From assembly GCF_000020785.1 (NCBI RefSeq), contig NC_011126.1, positions 1,116,001 through 1,180,000 on the forward strand: DNA of 64,000 nt. The letters are read 5' to 3'. This DNA is from Hydrogenobaculum sp. Y04AAS1. Lineage in GTDB: Bacteria; Aquificota; Aquificia; Aquificales; Aquificaceae. Positions 15,948 through 23,800 of this stretch are shown in pieces (the stretch's first letter is position 1; each line of letters begins with the position of its first letter). The translations under genes and the position numbers were made by a program. The notes under the pieces are model-generated. The model saw only the letters and a program-made list of their open reading frames with translations. It did no database searches and was not told the origin of the DNA.

Positions 15948-17266
15948 TTAACATAAAATCAAGGATTTTTAAAATATTGTCTTTGTTAATCCTTAGTGTA
16001 GGGCTTTCAAGAGCAGCTAGCATGAATGATTATGTAAATGAGATAAACTCAGTTTATCATGATATAGGACTTCAAAGCTTTGGAAAAGGCGCTTATGTAC
16101 AAGTAGGTTCCAACGGAAAAATAGACCTAAAAGGAGATTATAAAACCTACAAAGATTTTGAGGAAGCCTATTACATAGCAGAGTCTATAGCAGGCGTATC
16201 AAATGTGAATCCTGCTTTTAACGTAATAAATGCAAACATAATAGAAAGGCCATTAGAAAAATGCGTAGCTTATTCTATGAAAAATGAATACAGCAAATGT
16301 CCTAATATTATAAGCTATAAAAGAGCATTATATCCAACGTCTAAAAAATTTGCCATAGTAATAGCAGTGGGGAAATTTGAAGGACTACCACCCCAAAACA
16401 CATTGTATCCTGGCCCAGAAAATGATGCTAGATTAGTGGCTAAAGAGTTAAGAAAAAAAGGTTTTAGAGTAGAAGAGCTTATTGACAAAAACGCCACATA
16501 TGAAAACGTAAAGAATGCCATAAGAAGCGCGATAAACGCTTTGCCAAATAACTCCACTTTGGTGATATATACATCCACCCACGGTTCACCAAAAACACCT
16601 TCAGGAGAAACGGGCTCTGTTTTATACGACTCTGTAATAAGCACTTACGAAAGCAACAACTGTAACTATACAAATACACAGCAAATAAACAATGAAGGCT
16701 ATAGAGATATAACGGTAGTAAATGCACTAATATCTGCTCAAAAAATGTGTTATATAGTACATAAATCTCTTATCATAGCAACAGATGTCCTGCCATTGAT
16801 AGTAGAGTCTGGGAAAAATATAAATCTTGTAGCTATAGAAGACATATGTTACAGCGGTGCTTCTTTCAAAGGCGTTATACCAGATGCTAAAACTAACGAT
16901 GTATATGCTCCTACGAAATTAGTGGCTGAGAATTTGGTAGGCCGTGATCCTTATCCCATGATTTTACTAACATCGGCTTCTGGAGATCAACATGCTCAAC
17001 AAAGCCGAATAAACATTAAAACTGAAGAGCTTTGTAGCGACAAATCAAATCCAGATTGCGTAGAGCATGGAGTATTTACATACTACTATTTTACAGGACT
17101 TCCAAGAAACAACTATTATCTATACAAAACCTACTATGCCGAGTTCAACAAGATAGTAGACGTATCTAAAAATATAGTAAGTAGATCTATTGGAACTGGT
17201 GAAAGTGACAAACCACAGACGCCACTTTTTATATCAAATAAAAATCTTACAGATTTTGGACTTTAG
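15944..17266 (+). CDS. Secreted BON-domain caspase-like (C14/metacaspase) protease
   Basis: About 440 residues counted from the ATG at 15944, which overlaps the upstream stop as ATGA; an in-frame ATG at 15932 is the alternative. A signal peptide ends near SRAAS. A BON-like domain follows (KIDLKGDYKTYKDFEEAY, then IAGVSNVN), normally a phospholipid- or membrane-binding module. The caspase fold begins at KKFAIVIAVGKF. The catalytic dyad is visible: His of STHG (residue 213) and Cys of EDICYSGAS (residue 302). Six or more further Cys would suit an oxidising envelope. Substrate is unknown; metacaspases cut after Arg/Lys, but this specificity cannot be assumed. Third gene of the 14392-18965 operon. 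Confidence 0.8.
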   Translation: MINIKSRIFKILSLLILSVGLSRAASMNDYVNEINSVYHDIGLQSFGKGAYVQVGSNGKIDLKGDYKTYKDFEEAYYIAESIAGVSNVNPAFNVINANIIERPLEKCVAYSMKNEYSKCPNIISYKRALYPTSKKFAIVIAVGKFEGLPPQNTLYPGPENDARLVAKELRKKGFRVEELIDKNATYENVKNAIRSAINALPNNSTLVIYTSTHGSPKTPSGETGSVLYDSVISTYESNNCNYTNTQQINNEGYRDITVVNALISAQKMCYIVHKSLIIATDVLPLIVESGKNINLVAIEDICYSGASFKGVIPDAKTNDVYAPTKLVAENLVGRDPYPMILLTSASGDQHAQQSRINIKTEELCSDKSNPDCVEHGVFTYYYFTGLPRNNYYLYKTYYAEFNKIVDVSKNIVSRSIGTGESDKPQTPLFISNKNLTDFGL

Positions 17267-17274
17267 GAGGATAT

Positions 17275-18129
17275 ATGAGTCAAAAACCACAAGGAATAGA
17301 GTTAAAGTTTGGCAAAAGGGCAGACATAGAAAATATATCACCCGAGTATGACGTAGAATATATATTTGAAAATCCTAGAGTTCTTTATGATTTGGAAAAA
17401 GAAGCCATAGCAAAACATATAAGGACTAGAACAGATGAGCTTTGCAACAACGAGGAAGAAAAGAAAAAGCTTATTCAGACCATCAAAGATGATTATTGTA
17501 GTGGCTATGAAAAAGACGATATAACAATAATAAATGAAGCTATCAAAGATAATTTATTTAAGAGAAAATTCCATTCTAAAAGCGCTATTATAGGTGCCAG
17601 GGTAATGTTTTTTGGGATTATATTGTTAGAAATGGCCATATTAATATTTATAGGCTTTAGTGAGGGCGGAGGGTTTAACCCCATAATTGTTTTCTATGGA
17701 CTTTTAATACTTGTGGGTTCTTTTCTCATAGGTAACGTACTTGGAGATTATTTTTTTGAAGAAGAGTTGGGAAGACTAAACAAATTTGACAGATCTCGTG
17801 TTATGTCAACAAGAAAAAGAGTTATTGAGCTTTTAGGAGGTATAATCGTCGTACTTCTCGTTTCTGGAGTTAGGGCTATAGGTGCTTATTCTCTCGAAGA
17901 GATGATTATAGTTTTTGCAGTAACATTTGTTTTAGCCCTTGTAGCAGCTGCTTTTGAAGGCGTATATTATGAGTTTTCAGAGTTAAACAAATGGGCTATA
18001 GATCAACAAGTTAAAGCTTTGAGGAAGTACGCTAGCAAGCTCCATTGTGAATCTGCTAAAGAAGATGAACAAGGAGATTCTGAGTATAAGAGGCTCATAC
18101 AAAAAATCTGCAAAGAAACTTCAACTTAA
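17275..18129 (+). CDS. Four-TM membrane protein of the caspase-like operon
   Basis: A 284-residue protein I do not recognise. It has a charged soluble N-terminal region of ~100 residues, four predicted membrane helices (about 104-127, 135-156, 184-203, 208-228) and a charged C-terminal tail with Cys near residues 258 and 280. No signal peptide and no catalytic motif. The start follows GGAGG nine bases after the protease stop, so it is tightly linked. It may anchor or regulate the operon's envelope proteins; this is inference from position only. Confidence 0.65.
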   Translation: MSQKPQGIELKFGKRADIENISPEYDVEYIFENPRVLYDLEKEAIAKHIRTRTDELCNNEEEKKKLIQTIKDDYCSGYEKDDITIINEAIKDNLFKRKFHSKSAIIGARVMFFGIILLEMAILIFIGFSEGGGFNPIIVFYGLLILVGSFLIGNVLGDYFFEEELGRLNKFDRSRVMSTRKRVIELLGGIIVVLLVSGVRAIGAYSLEEMIIVFAVTFVLALVAAAFEGVYYEFSELNKWAIDQQVKALRKYASKLHCESAKEDEQGDSEYKRLIQKICKETST

Positions 18130-18143
18130 AAGGAGGAAGTTAT

Positions 18144-18965
18144 ATGAGAAAAAAATCCATAGCTATTTTGGCTTTGGCATCTGTGGCTTTGTTTTCATGT
18201 GGGGGCCCTAAAAAAACTGTTTTGTTAGAAGGCGGTAATGCTTATGATCTACTTCAGCAATATATAAGCACAAAGCATGCAAAGCCTGGAGATTTGCAAG
18301 TAGAAATATGGGATGGTAAAAACTTGAAAGCTTACAGCTTGTCATGGCAAAGTACTATTACAGGAGCTGATTATATGAGCCTGTGGAAAGAAAGACTTAG
18401 TAAAGTGAATGCGCTCTATAAGCCAGGTTTAGATAAAGAAGCAAAAGCAAACAATTGGGATGTATATATATCACCAACATTAACTTTGCAAAAAACCTCT
18501 TCACAAAAAACCCAAAACAAAAAACCAGGGACTTGCAACGTTCAAGCTAGCTCTGATATAAACCTTGGTTTACAGCTTGTCGCATCAGGAGATCTAAAAA
18601 ATGCTTCAAAGCAATTTAAACAAGCCATAAAAGATGACAATAGCTGTGCTTTAGCCTATATTGATCTAGCATCAGCTTACATAAATAGGAAAGATTACGA
18701 TAAGGCTATAGATGTAGCAAAAGAAGGGCTTAAAAACGCTGGAGAAAACAAGGATTTAGAGTATGTTTTAGCTTGTGCTTACTCAAGAGATAAAAAACTA
18801 GACTACTCGTTAGATGCTTTAAAGAAAGCTTTAAAGGATGGTTTTAACGATCCAAACAAGCTAGCACATGACCCGGATCTACAAAACCTAAGATTAGGTA
18901 AGAAAAAAGATTTCTGCGAGCTTCTCAACAAATACAAGATAACTATAAAATACTGCTTGGTTTAA
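18144..18965 (+). CDS. TPR lipoprotein of the caspase-like operon
   Basis: A 273-residue lipoprotein with lipobox ALFSC followed by GGPKK. The middle part (~25-110) is unassigned. From ~135 there are two to three tetratricopeptide repeats (LGLQLVASGDLKNASKQFKQ, ALAYIDLASAYINRKDYDKA, DLEYVLACAYSRDKKLDYSL), a protein-protein interaction scaffold. The start follows AAAGGAGG 14 bases after the previous stop. Probably in the outer membrane or periplasm, it could assemble the caspase-like protease with the DUF4384 and glycine-zipper proteins. Last gene of the operon. Confidence 0.75.
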   Translation: MRKKSIAILALASVALFSCGGPKKTVLLEGGNAYDLLQQYISTKHAKPGDLQVEIWDGKNLKAYSLSWQSTITGADYMSLWKERLSKVNALYKPGLDKEAKANNWDVYISPTLTLQKTSSQKTQNKKPGTCNVQASSDINLGLQLVASGDLKNASKQFKQAIKDDNSCALAYIDLASAYINRKDYDKAIDVAKEGLKNAGENKDLEYVLACAYSRDKKLDYSLDALKKALKDGFNDPNKLAHDPDLQNLRLGKKKDFCELLNKYKITIKYCLV

Positions 18966-18970
18966 TTTAA

Positions 18971-18990
18971 AGCCCCCTATGTCGGAGGCT
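18971..18990 (-). terminator. Rho-independent-type hairpin between convergent genes
   Basis: On the minus strand AGCCTCC-N6-GGGGGCT forms a seven-pair stem (one G-U) followed by TTTAAATTAAA. Read on the plus strand the stem has a C-A mismatch and no T run. It therefore best serves the BI-1 gene that ends at 19004. Confidence 0.5.
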
Positions 18991-19003
18991 CACACTAAAT
19001 ATA

Positions 19004-19669
19004 TCAATTTCTTCTATTGCCTGAAAACTCTAAGAATAAGAATAAGATATTTACAAAAAGATTAAGCACATCAAGATACAAAGCCAATGCCAAAGCCACT
19101 GCCGGGGCGTTTGGATCCATGCTTAAAATGCGAGCTGTGTCGTAGCTTACGTACAAGCTAAATAGCACTGTGGCGACTATAGATATGACAAGAGCTGCAA
19201 CACCAGAATGAAAAAATAGATTGAGCAAGCTTGCCACCACTATAGCTATAAGACCAGCAAACAAAAATCCACCCATGCCAAGCACGTTTACCCTAAAAAG
19301 TATAGGCACTAAGCTCATACCTACAAACGTAGCTGCTGTGGTAACCAAAGCATAGACTATTGCATTAGGGTTTACTGCCAAAGCAAAAGAAAGTATAGGA
19401 GCTAACGTAAAGCCTGTAATGAAGGTAAATACGTTTAGAAGTATAAAACCTGGCAAAGCCATATCTTTGTTTTGACCCACTATGGATGTGGCAAATACAA
19501 GCACAAACTCAAGTATAGCAAACAACCAAAAATGGCTTGCCACCATTACCACATGAGAAAGCCCTACCACACTTCCCACTACGGCCGAAGCTATAGAAAA
19601 AGCCAAAAGCCCATATACTTTACTAAGTAACCCGTAATCCCTCGTTGTAACACTATTAAACCTTTCCAT
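19004..19669 (-). CDS. Bax inhibitor-1/YccA-family membrane protein
   Basis: A 221-residue inner-membrane protein with seven predicted helices, of the BI-1/YccA/YbhL family (channel or FtsH-modulator roles are known for relatives). Family signs are the N-terminal ERFNSVTTRDYGLLSKVYGLLA, SLVPILFRVN in the middle, and the C-terminal SYDTARIL followed by ALALYLDVLNLFVNILFLFLE, which carries the conserved acidic residues. I chose the ATG at 19669: TATATT ends seven bases before it, giving a leaderless start. A Crp/Fnr palindrome is centred 41.5 bases upstream, predicting activation by a Crp/Fnr regulator. Confidence 0.88.
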   Translation of the reverse strand: MERFNSVTTRDYGLLSKVYGLLAFSIASAVVGSVVGLSHVVMVASHFWLFAILEFVLVFATSIVGQNKDMALPGFILLNVFTFITGFTLAPILSFALAVNPNAIVYALVTTAATFVGMSLVPILFRVNVLGMGGFLFAGLIAIVVASLLNLFFHSGVAALVISIVATVLFSLYVSYDTARILSMDPNAPAVALALALYLDVLNLFVNILFLFLEFSGNRRN

Positions 19670-19676
19670 AATTTTA

Positions 19677-19682
19677 AATATA
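19677..19682 (-). promoter_or_regulatory. -10 element of the BI-1 gene
   Basis: TATATT on the minus strand, ending seven bases before the ATG at 19669; no ribosome-binding site. Confidence 0.5.
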
Positions 19683-19703
19683 AAAAAAGTTAGCAAATAT
19701 TAT

Positions 19704-19717
19704 ATGATATATATCAA
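19704..19717 (-). promoter_or_regulatory. Crp/Fnr-type operator at -41.5 of the BI-1 gene
   Basis: TTGAT-ATAT-ATCAT on the minus strand, one base from the Fnr consensus. Its centre (19710.5) is exactly -41.5 if transcription starts at the A of the ATG (19669), the class II activator position. Confidence 0.6.
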
Positions 19718-19753
19718 ACCTTATAAAAACGCCAAGAGCTTATAGTTTTTTCT

Positions 19754-19759
19754 TATAAT
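19754..19759 (+). promoter_or_regulatory. -10 element, leaderless trm1
   Basis: TATAAT ending six bases before the ATG at 19766; no ribosome-binding site. Confidence 0.6.
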
Positions 19760-19765
19760 TGTAAT

Positions 19766-20866
19766 ATGCTTGTAAAAGAAGGGGCAGTAGAGTTTTTTAT
19801 ACCAGAGCTTCCGGAGGTTTTATCAAAAGAAGTAGAGGTTTTCTACAACCCTTTTATGGCTGTCAACAGAGATTTCACGGTGCTTATCTTAAAAGCTTAC
19901 TCTACACTAAAATCCAAAAAACTTTTCATAGCTGATCCAATGAGCGCTTCTGGGGTCAGGGTTTTAAGGCTTTTAAAAGAAACAAACGTAGTAGAAAAAG
20001 CTTTTTTAAACGATATTAAAAAAGAAGCCATAGAATTAGCTCAAAAAAATCTTGAAGGTTATCAAAACGTAGAATACTTCAATAAAGATGCGAGGATATT
20101 TTTGCTTGAAAACAAAGACTTTGATTATATAGACATAGACCCTTATGGAAGCCCTATAGGATTTTTAGAAAGCGCTATAAACGCTTTAAAAACCGGTGGT
20201 CTTATAGGTATAACTGCCACAGATACGGCATCTTTATCTGGATCTTACCCGTTTAAAGCTTTTAGAAGATACAGCGCTAAACCTCTTGATAGTGAGTTTT
20301 ATCACGAAAGTGCATTGAGGATACTTGTAAAATCTGTAATAGAAGCCTCTTTTAGGCTTGATGTGGTCTTAAAACCTGTTTTTGGTTTTAGTTATAGGCA
20401 CTTTTTAAGGGCTTTTTTTATAAAATTAAAAGGTGTATCAAAGGCCATAGACATATCCGCAAACATAGGATACATAGGATATTGTCATAGTTGTAAATTT
20501 AGAAATACTTACACATGCGTTCTTGATCTACCAAAATTTTGCCCTCTTTGTGATGATTTTTTTGATTACACTGGTCCTATCTATATAGGAGATATTTACG
20601 ACAAAGAGCTTTTAGATATTATGAAAGAACAAGACTTTACATATTTTACAAAGGATACCATAAAGATTTTTAAAACAATTTTAGAAGAATCTAAGATTAA
20701 AAACCCTTGGTTTTACAAAGCAAATATATTTGGAAAAGGCACGATGCCAAAGTTAAAACAAATATTAAAAGATTTAGATGCAAAACCCACACACTTTAGC
20801 CCAGAAGGGTTTAAAACAGATTTAGATTTTATGCATATAAAGGAGTATTTTGAGAAATGGGTGTAA
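19766..20866 (+). CDS. trm1: tRNA (guanine-N2)-dimethyltransferase, Trm1 family
   Basis: SAM-dependent enzyme methylating N2 of G26 (and G27 in the Aquifex enzyme) in tRNA. The 366-residue protein shows the Trm1 N-terminal segment VFYNPFMAVNRDFTV, the SAM site ADPMSASGVRVLR, the catalytic DIDPYGSP and a zinc-type cluster CHSCKFRNTYTC...CPLC near residues 247-274. Trm1 is mainly archaeal and eukaryotic; in bacteria it is known chiefly from Aquificae, which supports the host assignment and suggests old gene transfer. Its stop overlaps the next gene. Confidence 0.93.
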   Translation: MLVKEGAVEFFIPELPEVLSKEVEVFYNPFMAVNRDFTVLILKAYSTLKSKKLFIADPMSASGVRVLRLLKETNVVEKAFLNDIKKEAIELAQKNLEGYQNVEYFNKDARIFLLENKDFDYIDIDPYGSPIGFLESAINALKTGGLIGITATDTASLSGSYPFKAFRRYSAKPLDSEFYHESALRILVKSVIEASFRLDVVLKPVFGFSYRHFLRAFFIKLKGVSKAIDISANIGYIGYCHSCKFRNTYTCVLDLPKFCPLCDDFFDYTGPIYIGDIYDKELLDIMKEQDFTYFTKDTIKIFKTILEESKIKNPWFYKANIFGKGTMPKLKQILKDLDAKPTHFSPEGFKTDLDFMHIKEYFEKWV

Positions 20867-21870
20867 TGGTATTTTGCTATCACAAGATATTTCCAAAAAA
20901 ATCTTACGATGTTAATTTATCTTTATTTCAAAAGCATATAAACATTTTGGATAGATTTTACGAAGTCCTTAGTTTAGAAGAACTAAAAGCCTATATAGAC
21001 GGGCTTTATACACCTAAAAAACCAGCTGTGGTGCTAACTTTTGACGATGGTTATGTAGATAATTATATATACGCTTATCCTATACTTAAAAAATACAAAA
21101 AAAGAGCTATCATATTTCCCATATATTCAAGGCTCTTAAAAGAAGATATAAAAAGACCAACCCTTTTTGATTATTGGGAGGGAAAAGTCTCACTGAAAGA
21201 CCTTTATAAACCCTTAGGGGCTGGTGAGGCCAACAAAGAGTTTTTTGAAAAAGGTATATCTTACGATTTTTTGAGCTTTGAAGAACTAAGGTCTATGCTT
21301 GATGTGTTTGATGTGGGCTCTCACGGGATCACCCATACAAAAACCTTTATAGACCAAAAACCAATAGACATATACAATACTAAAAACTATCACTATTCAC
21401 TTTCTTCTATTTACAATCCACTAAAAGAAGGCCTTCCCATATGCCCTTCAAAAAGTGATTTATCTCATCCTAAAGCTTTTATACCAAACTCAGTTTATGA
21501 GCTTTTAGAAAAAAATAAAGATAAAAATCTATTTGATATTTATACTAAAAGCCTAAAACTTTCTTTTGAAACAACAGATGAGTACAGAGAAAGGGTGAGA
21601 TATGAACTAAAAACCTCAAAAGAAGGTTTAGAAAAAGCCCTTGGTATAAAAGTTATCTCTTTTGCCTACCCTTTTGGCGATATGTCAGACATTTTAAAAG
21701 AAGAGGCTTCAAAGTATTTTTATATGGCTTTTAGTACCAAGAAAAAACCCGTATATCCACATCAAGATAGATACGATATAGGCCGTATAACGGCGGTAAA
21801 AGATATATTTACATTTTTGAAAAACATAATATATTATCCTACAAACTTGTACAGATATTTTAACAAATAA
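20857..21870 (+). CDS. Polysaccharide deacetylase (NodB/CE4 family)
   Basis: A 337-residue protein of the carbohydrate esterase 4 family, which removes N- or O-acetyl groups from cell-wall or surface polysaccharides. The first motif VVLTFDDGY (near residue 61, with both metal-site Asp) and the second, SHGITHT (near residue 153), are present; DMSDILKEEA and AFSTKKK are near the C-terminal end of the barrel. There is no signal peptide, so action is cytoplasmic or membrane-peripheral. Two in-frame ATG codons (20857, 20866) sit at the trm1 stop, so the start is coupled. Confidence 0.85.
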   Translation: MGVMVFCYHKIFPKKSYDVNLSLFQKHINILDRFYEVLSLEELKAYIDGLYTPKKPAVVLTFDDGYVDNYIYAYPILKKYKKRAIIFPIYSRLLKEDIKRPTLFDYWEGKVSLKDLYKPLGAGEANKEFFEKGISYDFLSFEELRSMLDVFDVGSHGITHTKTFIDQKPIDIYNTKNYHYSLSSIYNPLKEGLPICPSKSDLSHPKAFIPNSVYELLEKNKDKNLFDIYTKSLKLSFETTDEYRERVRYELKTSKEGLEKALGIKVISFAYPFGDMSDILKEEASKYFYMAFSTKKKPVYPHQDRYDIGRITAVKDIFTFLKNIIYYPTNLYRYFNK

Positions 21871-21897
21871 AAGACGTTGTTTGGTCTCACAAAATCA

Positions 21898-21925
21898 TTG
21901 ACAAGCTTTTGTGATATACTATATT
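21898..21925 (+). promoter_or_regulatory. Sigma-70-type promoter of nrdB
   Basis: TTGACA (21898-21903), 16-base spacer, TATATT (21920-21925). It gives a leader of roughly 25 bases that contains the GGAGGT ribosome-binding site, unlike the leaderless genes nearby. Confidence 0.6.
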
Positions 21926-21955
21926 TATGGTATATGATTTTATTTGGAGGTATAT

Positions 21956-22915
21956 ATGAGCTATAATACAGCGGTAGATGAGGTAATAAAGAAAGACGGT
22001 AAGGTTTGTCAATCCTATACATATAAACTAGATTCCGTAGTGTATCCTGAGATTTTAAACCTTTATACAAAAGCCAAAAACAACTACTGGATACCAGAAG
22101 AATACGACCTTGCGAACGATAAACACGAATTTTATGAAAAGCTAAACGATATAGAACGTCATTACATGCTCCACACAGTTGGGTTTTTCTCTTCAGCAGA
22201 AGGCTGGGTTGGACAAAACATACTAGAGATTTCAAAACGCATAAGAAACACAGAAACAAGGATGTTTTTAGGATATCAGCTAATGGAAGAGATGAAACAC
22301 ATAGATACGTTTAGATACATAATGGATGGTCTTGATTTAAAACCTCACGAAGTATACGCAATGCATGAAAACGTCAAAGAAATAAAAAGAAAGGCTGATT
22401 TTGAAGTTAAACGTGCGATGGCTCTTTGCGAAGAACCTACCGAGGAAAACCTTATAGAGGATATATTTGTATATTATGCAATTTTAGAAGGGTTGTTTTT
22501 CTTTAGCGGTTTTGTGACACCTCTTGCCTTTGGAAGAAGAGGCGTGCTTAAAAATGTAGCTGCTTTAGTAAGATGGATATTAAAAGATGAGACAAGACAT
22601 TTGGCTTTTGGTATTTATCTTCTCAATGAGCTTTTAAAAGATAAAAACAAAAACGATTACAAGGACAAGTTTAGAGTTCTTATGGAAGAGGCTGTGGATA
22701 TAGAAACTGAGTACGCAAGAGTAGCTATGCCAGAAAAGATAATAGGACTTTCTTTTGAAACCTATACATCCTATGTAAAATATTTGGCGGATAGAAGGAT
22801 GCGCTCTCTTGGTTTTGATGCTATATACGGTCAGAAGAATCCCATGAAATGGCTAACTACTCAAACAGACTTGCCAGATCTTACAAACTTCTTTGAAGCA
22901 AAAGTGGATTACTAA
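21956..22915 (+). CDS. nrdB: Ribonucleotide reductase beta subunit, class Ic-like
   Basis: Radical-generating subunit for deoxyribonucleotide synthesis; 319 residues. Metal ligands by spacing: Glu82 (SAEGW), Glu112 and His115 (EEMKHIDTF), Glu178 (LEGLF), Glu212 and His215 (DETRH). The position of the E. coli radical Tyr122 (four after the first His) is Phe119. The first ligand is Glu rather than Asp. Both are marks of the class Ic Mn/Fe proteins first known from Chlamydia. The protein ends at NFFEAKVDY, without the longer tail that contacts the alpha subunit in other R2 proteins. The start ATG at 21956 has GGAGGT five bases upstream. No nrdA lies in the window. Confidence 0.85.
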   Translation: MSYNTAVDEVIKKDGKVCQSYTYKLDSVVYPEILNLYTKAKNNYWIPEEYDLANDKHEFYEKLNDIERHYMLHTVGFFSSAEGWVGQNILEISKRIRNTETRMFLGYQLMEEMKHIDTFRYIMDGLDLKPHEVYAMHENVKEIKRKADFEVKRAMALCEEPTEENLIEDIFVYYAILEGLFFFSGFVTPLAFGRRGVLKNVAALVRWILKDETRHLAFGIYLLNELLKDKNKNDYKDKFRVLMEEAVDIETEYARVAMPEKIIGLSFETYTSYVKYLADRRMRSLGFDAIYGQKNPMKWLTTQTDLPDLTNFFEAKVDY

Positions 22916-22918
22916 TAG

Positions 22919-23791
22919 ATGATAAGAAATCTTCTTACAAACATATATGTAACCTCTAGATTGCTTGTAAGTTTAGGTGCTGTAGCAGCGGCGTTTTTTA
23001 TACCATCTTTTCACGTAAGGGCAATCATCATAACGCTTACGTTCTTATACTTTAGTTTAGCCATACTATCTTACTATAAACTAAAGTTAGGACATTACAT
23101 AAACAAATACCTTGATGTTTTATACTTTGCAGGGTTTTTTACATTCTCCAGCATATACACATACCCTCTTTCCCTCATAAGCATAGGGCTTTTCTCTCCA
23201 AGACAGTCTAACGTTTCTTTTTTGATAACCGCTGAGTCTTTGGCTTTTGATATATATAAAGCTCATCAAAATATACCCTATATGCTGTTCCTTGCTAGTT
23301 TACAGCTTGGCATGTTGGTAGCTTCAATGTGCCCAGATATAATATCGGCTTTCAAGAAAGAGCATCACAAAATATCAAACCTTAGGATAGCTTACAAAGA
23401 TATGCTAAAACACCTTGATGCTTGGGAAAAAGATCAACTAAAGCATCAAGAATCTAAGTTTATCTTAGAAAAAGCCCTAGAGTCAAAAAACATGGATGAA
23501 TTTCTTGAGGCTTTGAAAAAACGATTTGATTTGGTAGATATAAGCATCAAAAGAATTGAAAGCATATTGCCTTACGAAACAAAAAAAGATTATAAAAACG
23601 ATGTTTTGCAAGTGAGTTTGCCAAAAGATGGTTATAGTATGGTTCTTAACGTTGAGTTTGCAAACCATATAGATCTCTACAACGAAAACCTGATATCAAT
23701 CCTTGAATATGTCGCTGGAATATTTAGCTTTTCTTATATGGAAAGAGTTTCTCACGAGACTTTGGTATGGGCAAATCACGAAGTAGCTTAG
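22919..23791 (+). CDS. Membrane protein with coiled coil and GAF-like C-terminal domain
   Basis: A 290-residue protein that I do not recognise. There are four to five hydrophobic segments in the first ~145 residues (TSRLLVSLGAVAAAFFIPSF, IITLTFLYFSLAILSYY, VLYFAGFFTFSSIY, LFLASLQLGMLVASM). A helical coiled-coil linker (HHKISNLRIAYKDMLKHL) leads to an alpha/beta domain of ~110 residues that could be GAF-like. No kinase, cyclase or GGDEF motif is present, so it looks like a truncated sensor. It begins three bases after the nrdB stop. Confidence 0.6.
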   Translation: MIRNLLTNIYVTSRLLVSLGAVAAAFFIPSFHVRAIIITLTFLYFSLAILSYYKLKLGHYINKYLDVLYFAGFFTFSSIYTYPLSLISIGLFSPRQSNVSFLITAESLAFDIYKAHQNIPYMLFLASLQLGMLVASMCPDIISAFKKEHHKISNLRIAYKDMLKHLDAWEKDQLKHQESKFILEKALESKNMDEFLEALKKRFDLVDISIKRIESILPYETKKDYKNDVLQVSLPKDGYSMVLNVEFANHIDLYNENLISILEYVAGIFSFSYMERVSHETLVWANHEVA

Positions 23792-23800
23792 AAAAATTTC

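Noticed and set aside
21834-22259. 141-codon minus-strand frame over the nrdB start
   Set aside because: It covers the nrdB promoter and N-terminus in reverse; composition is unlike a real protein.
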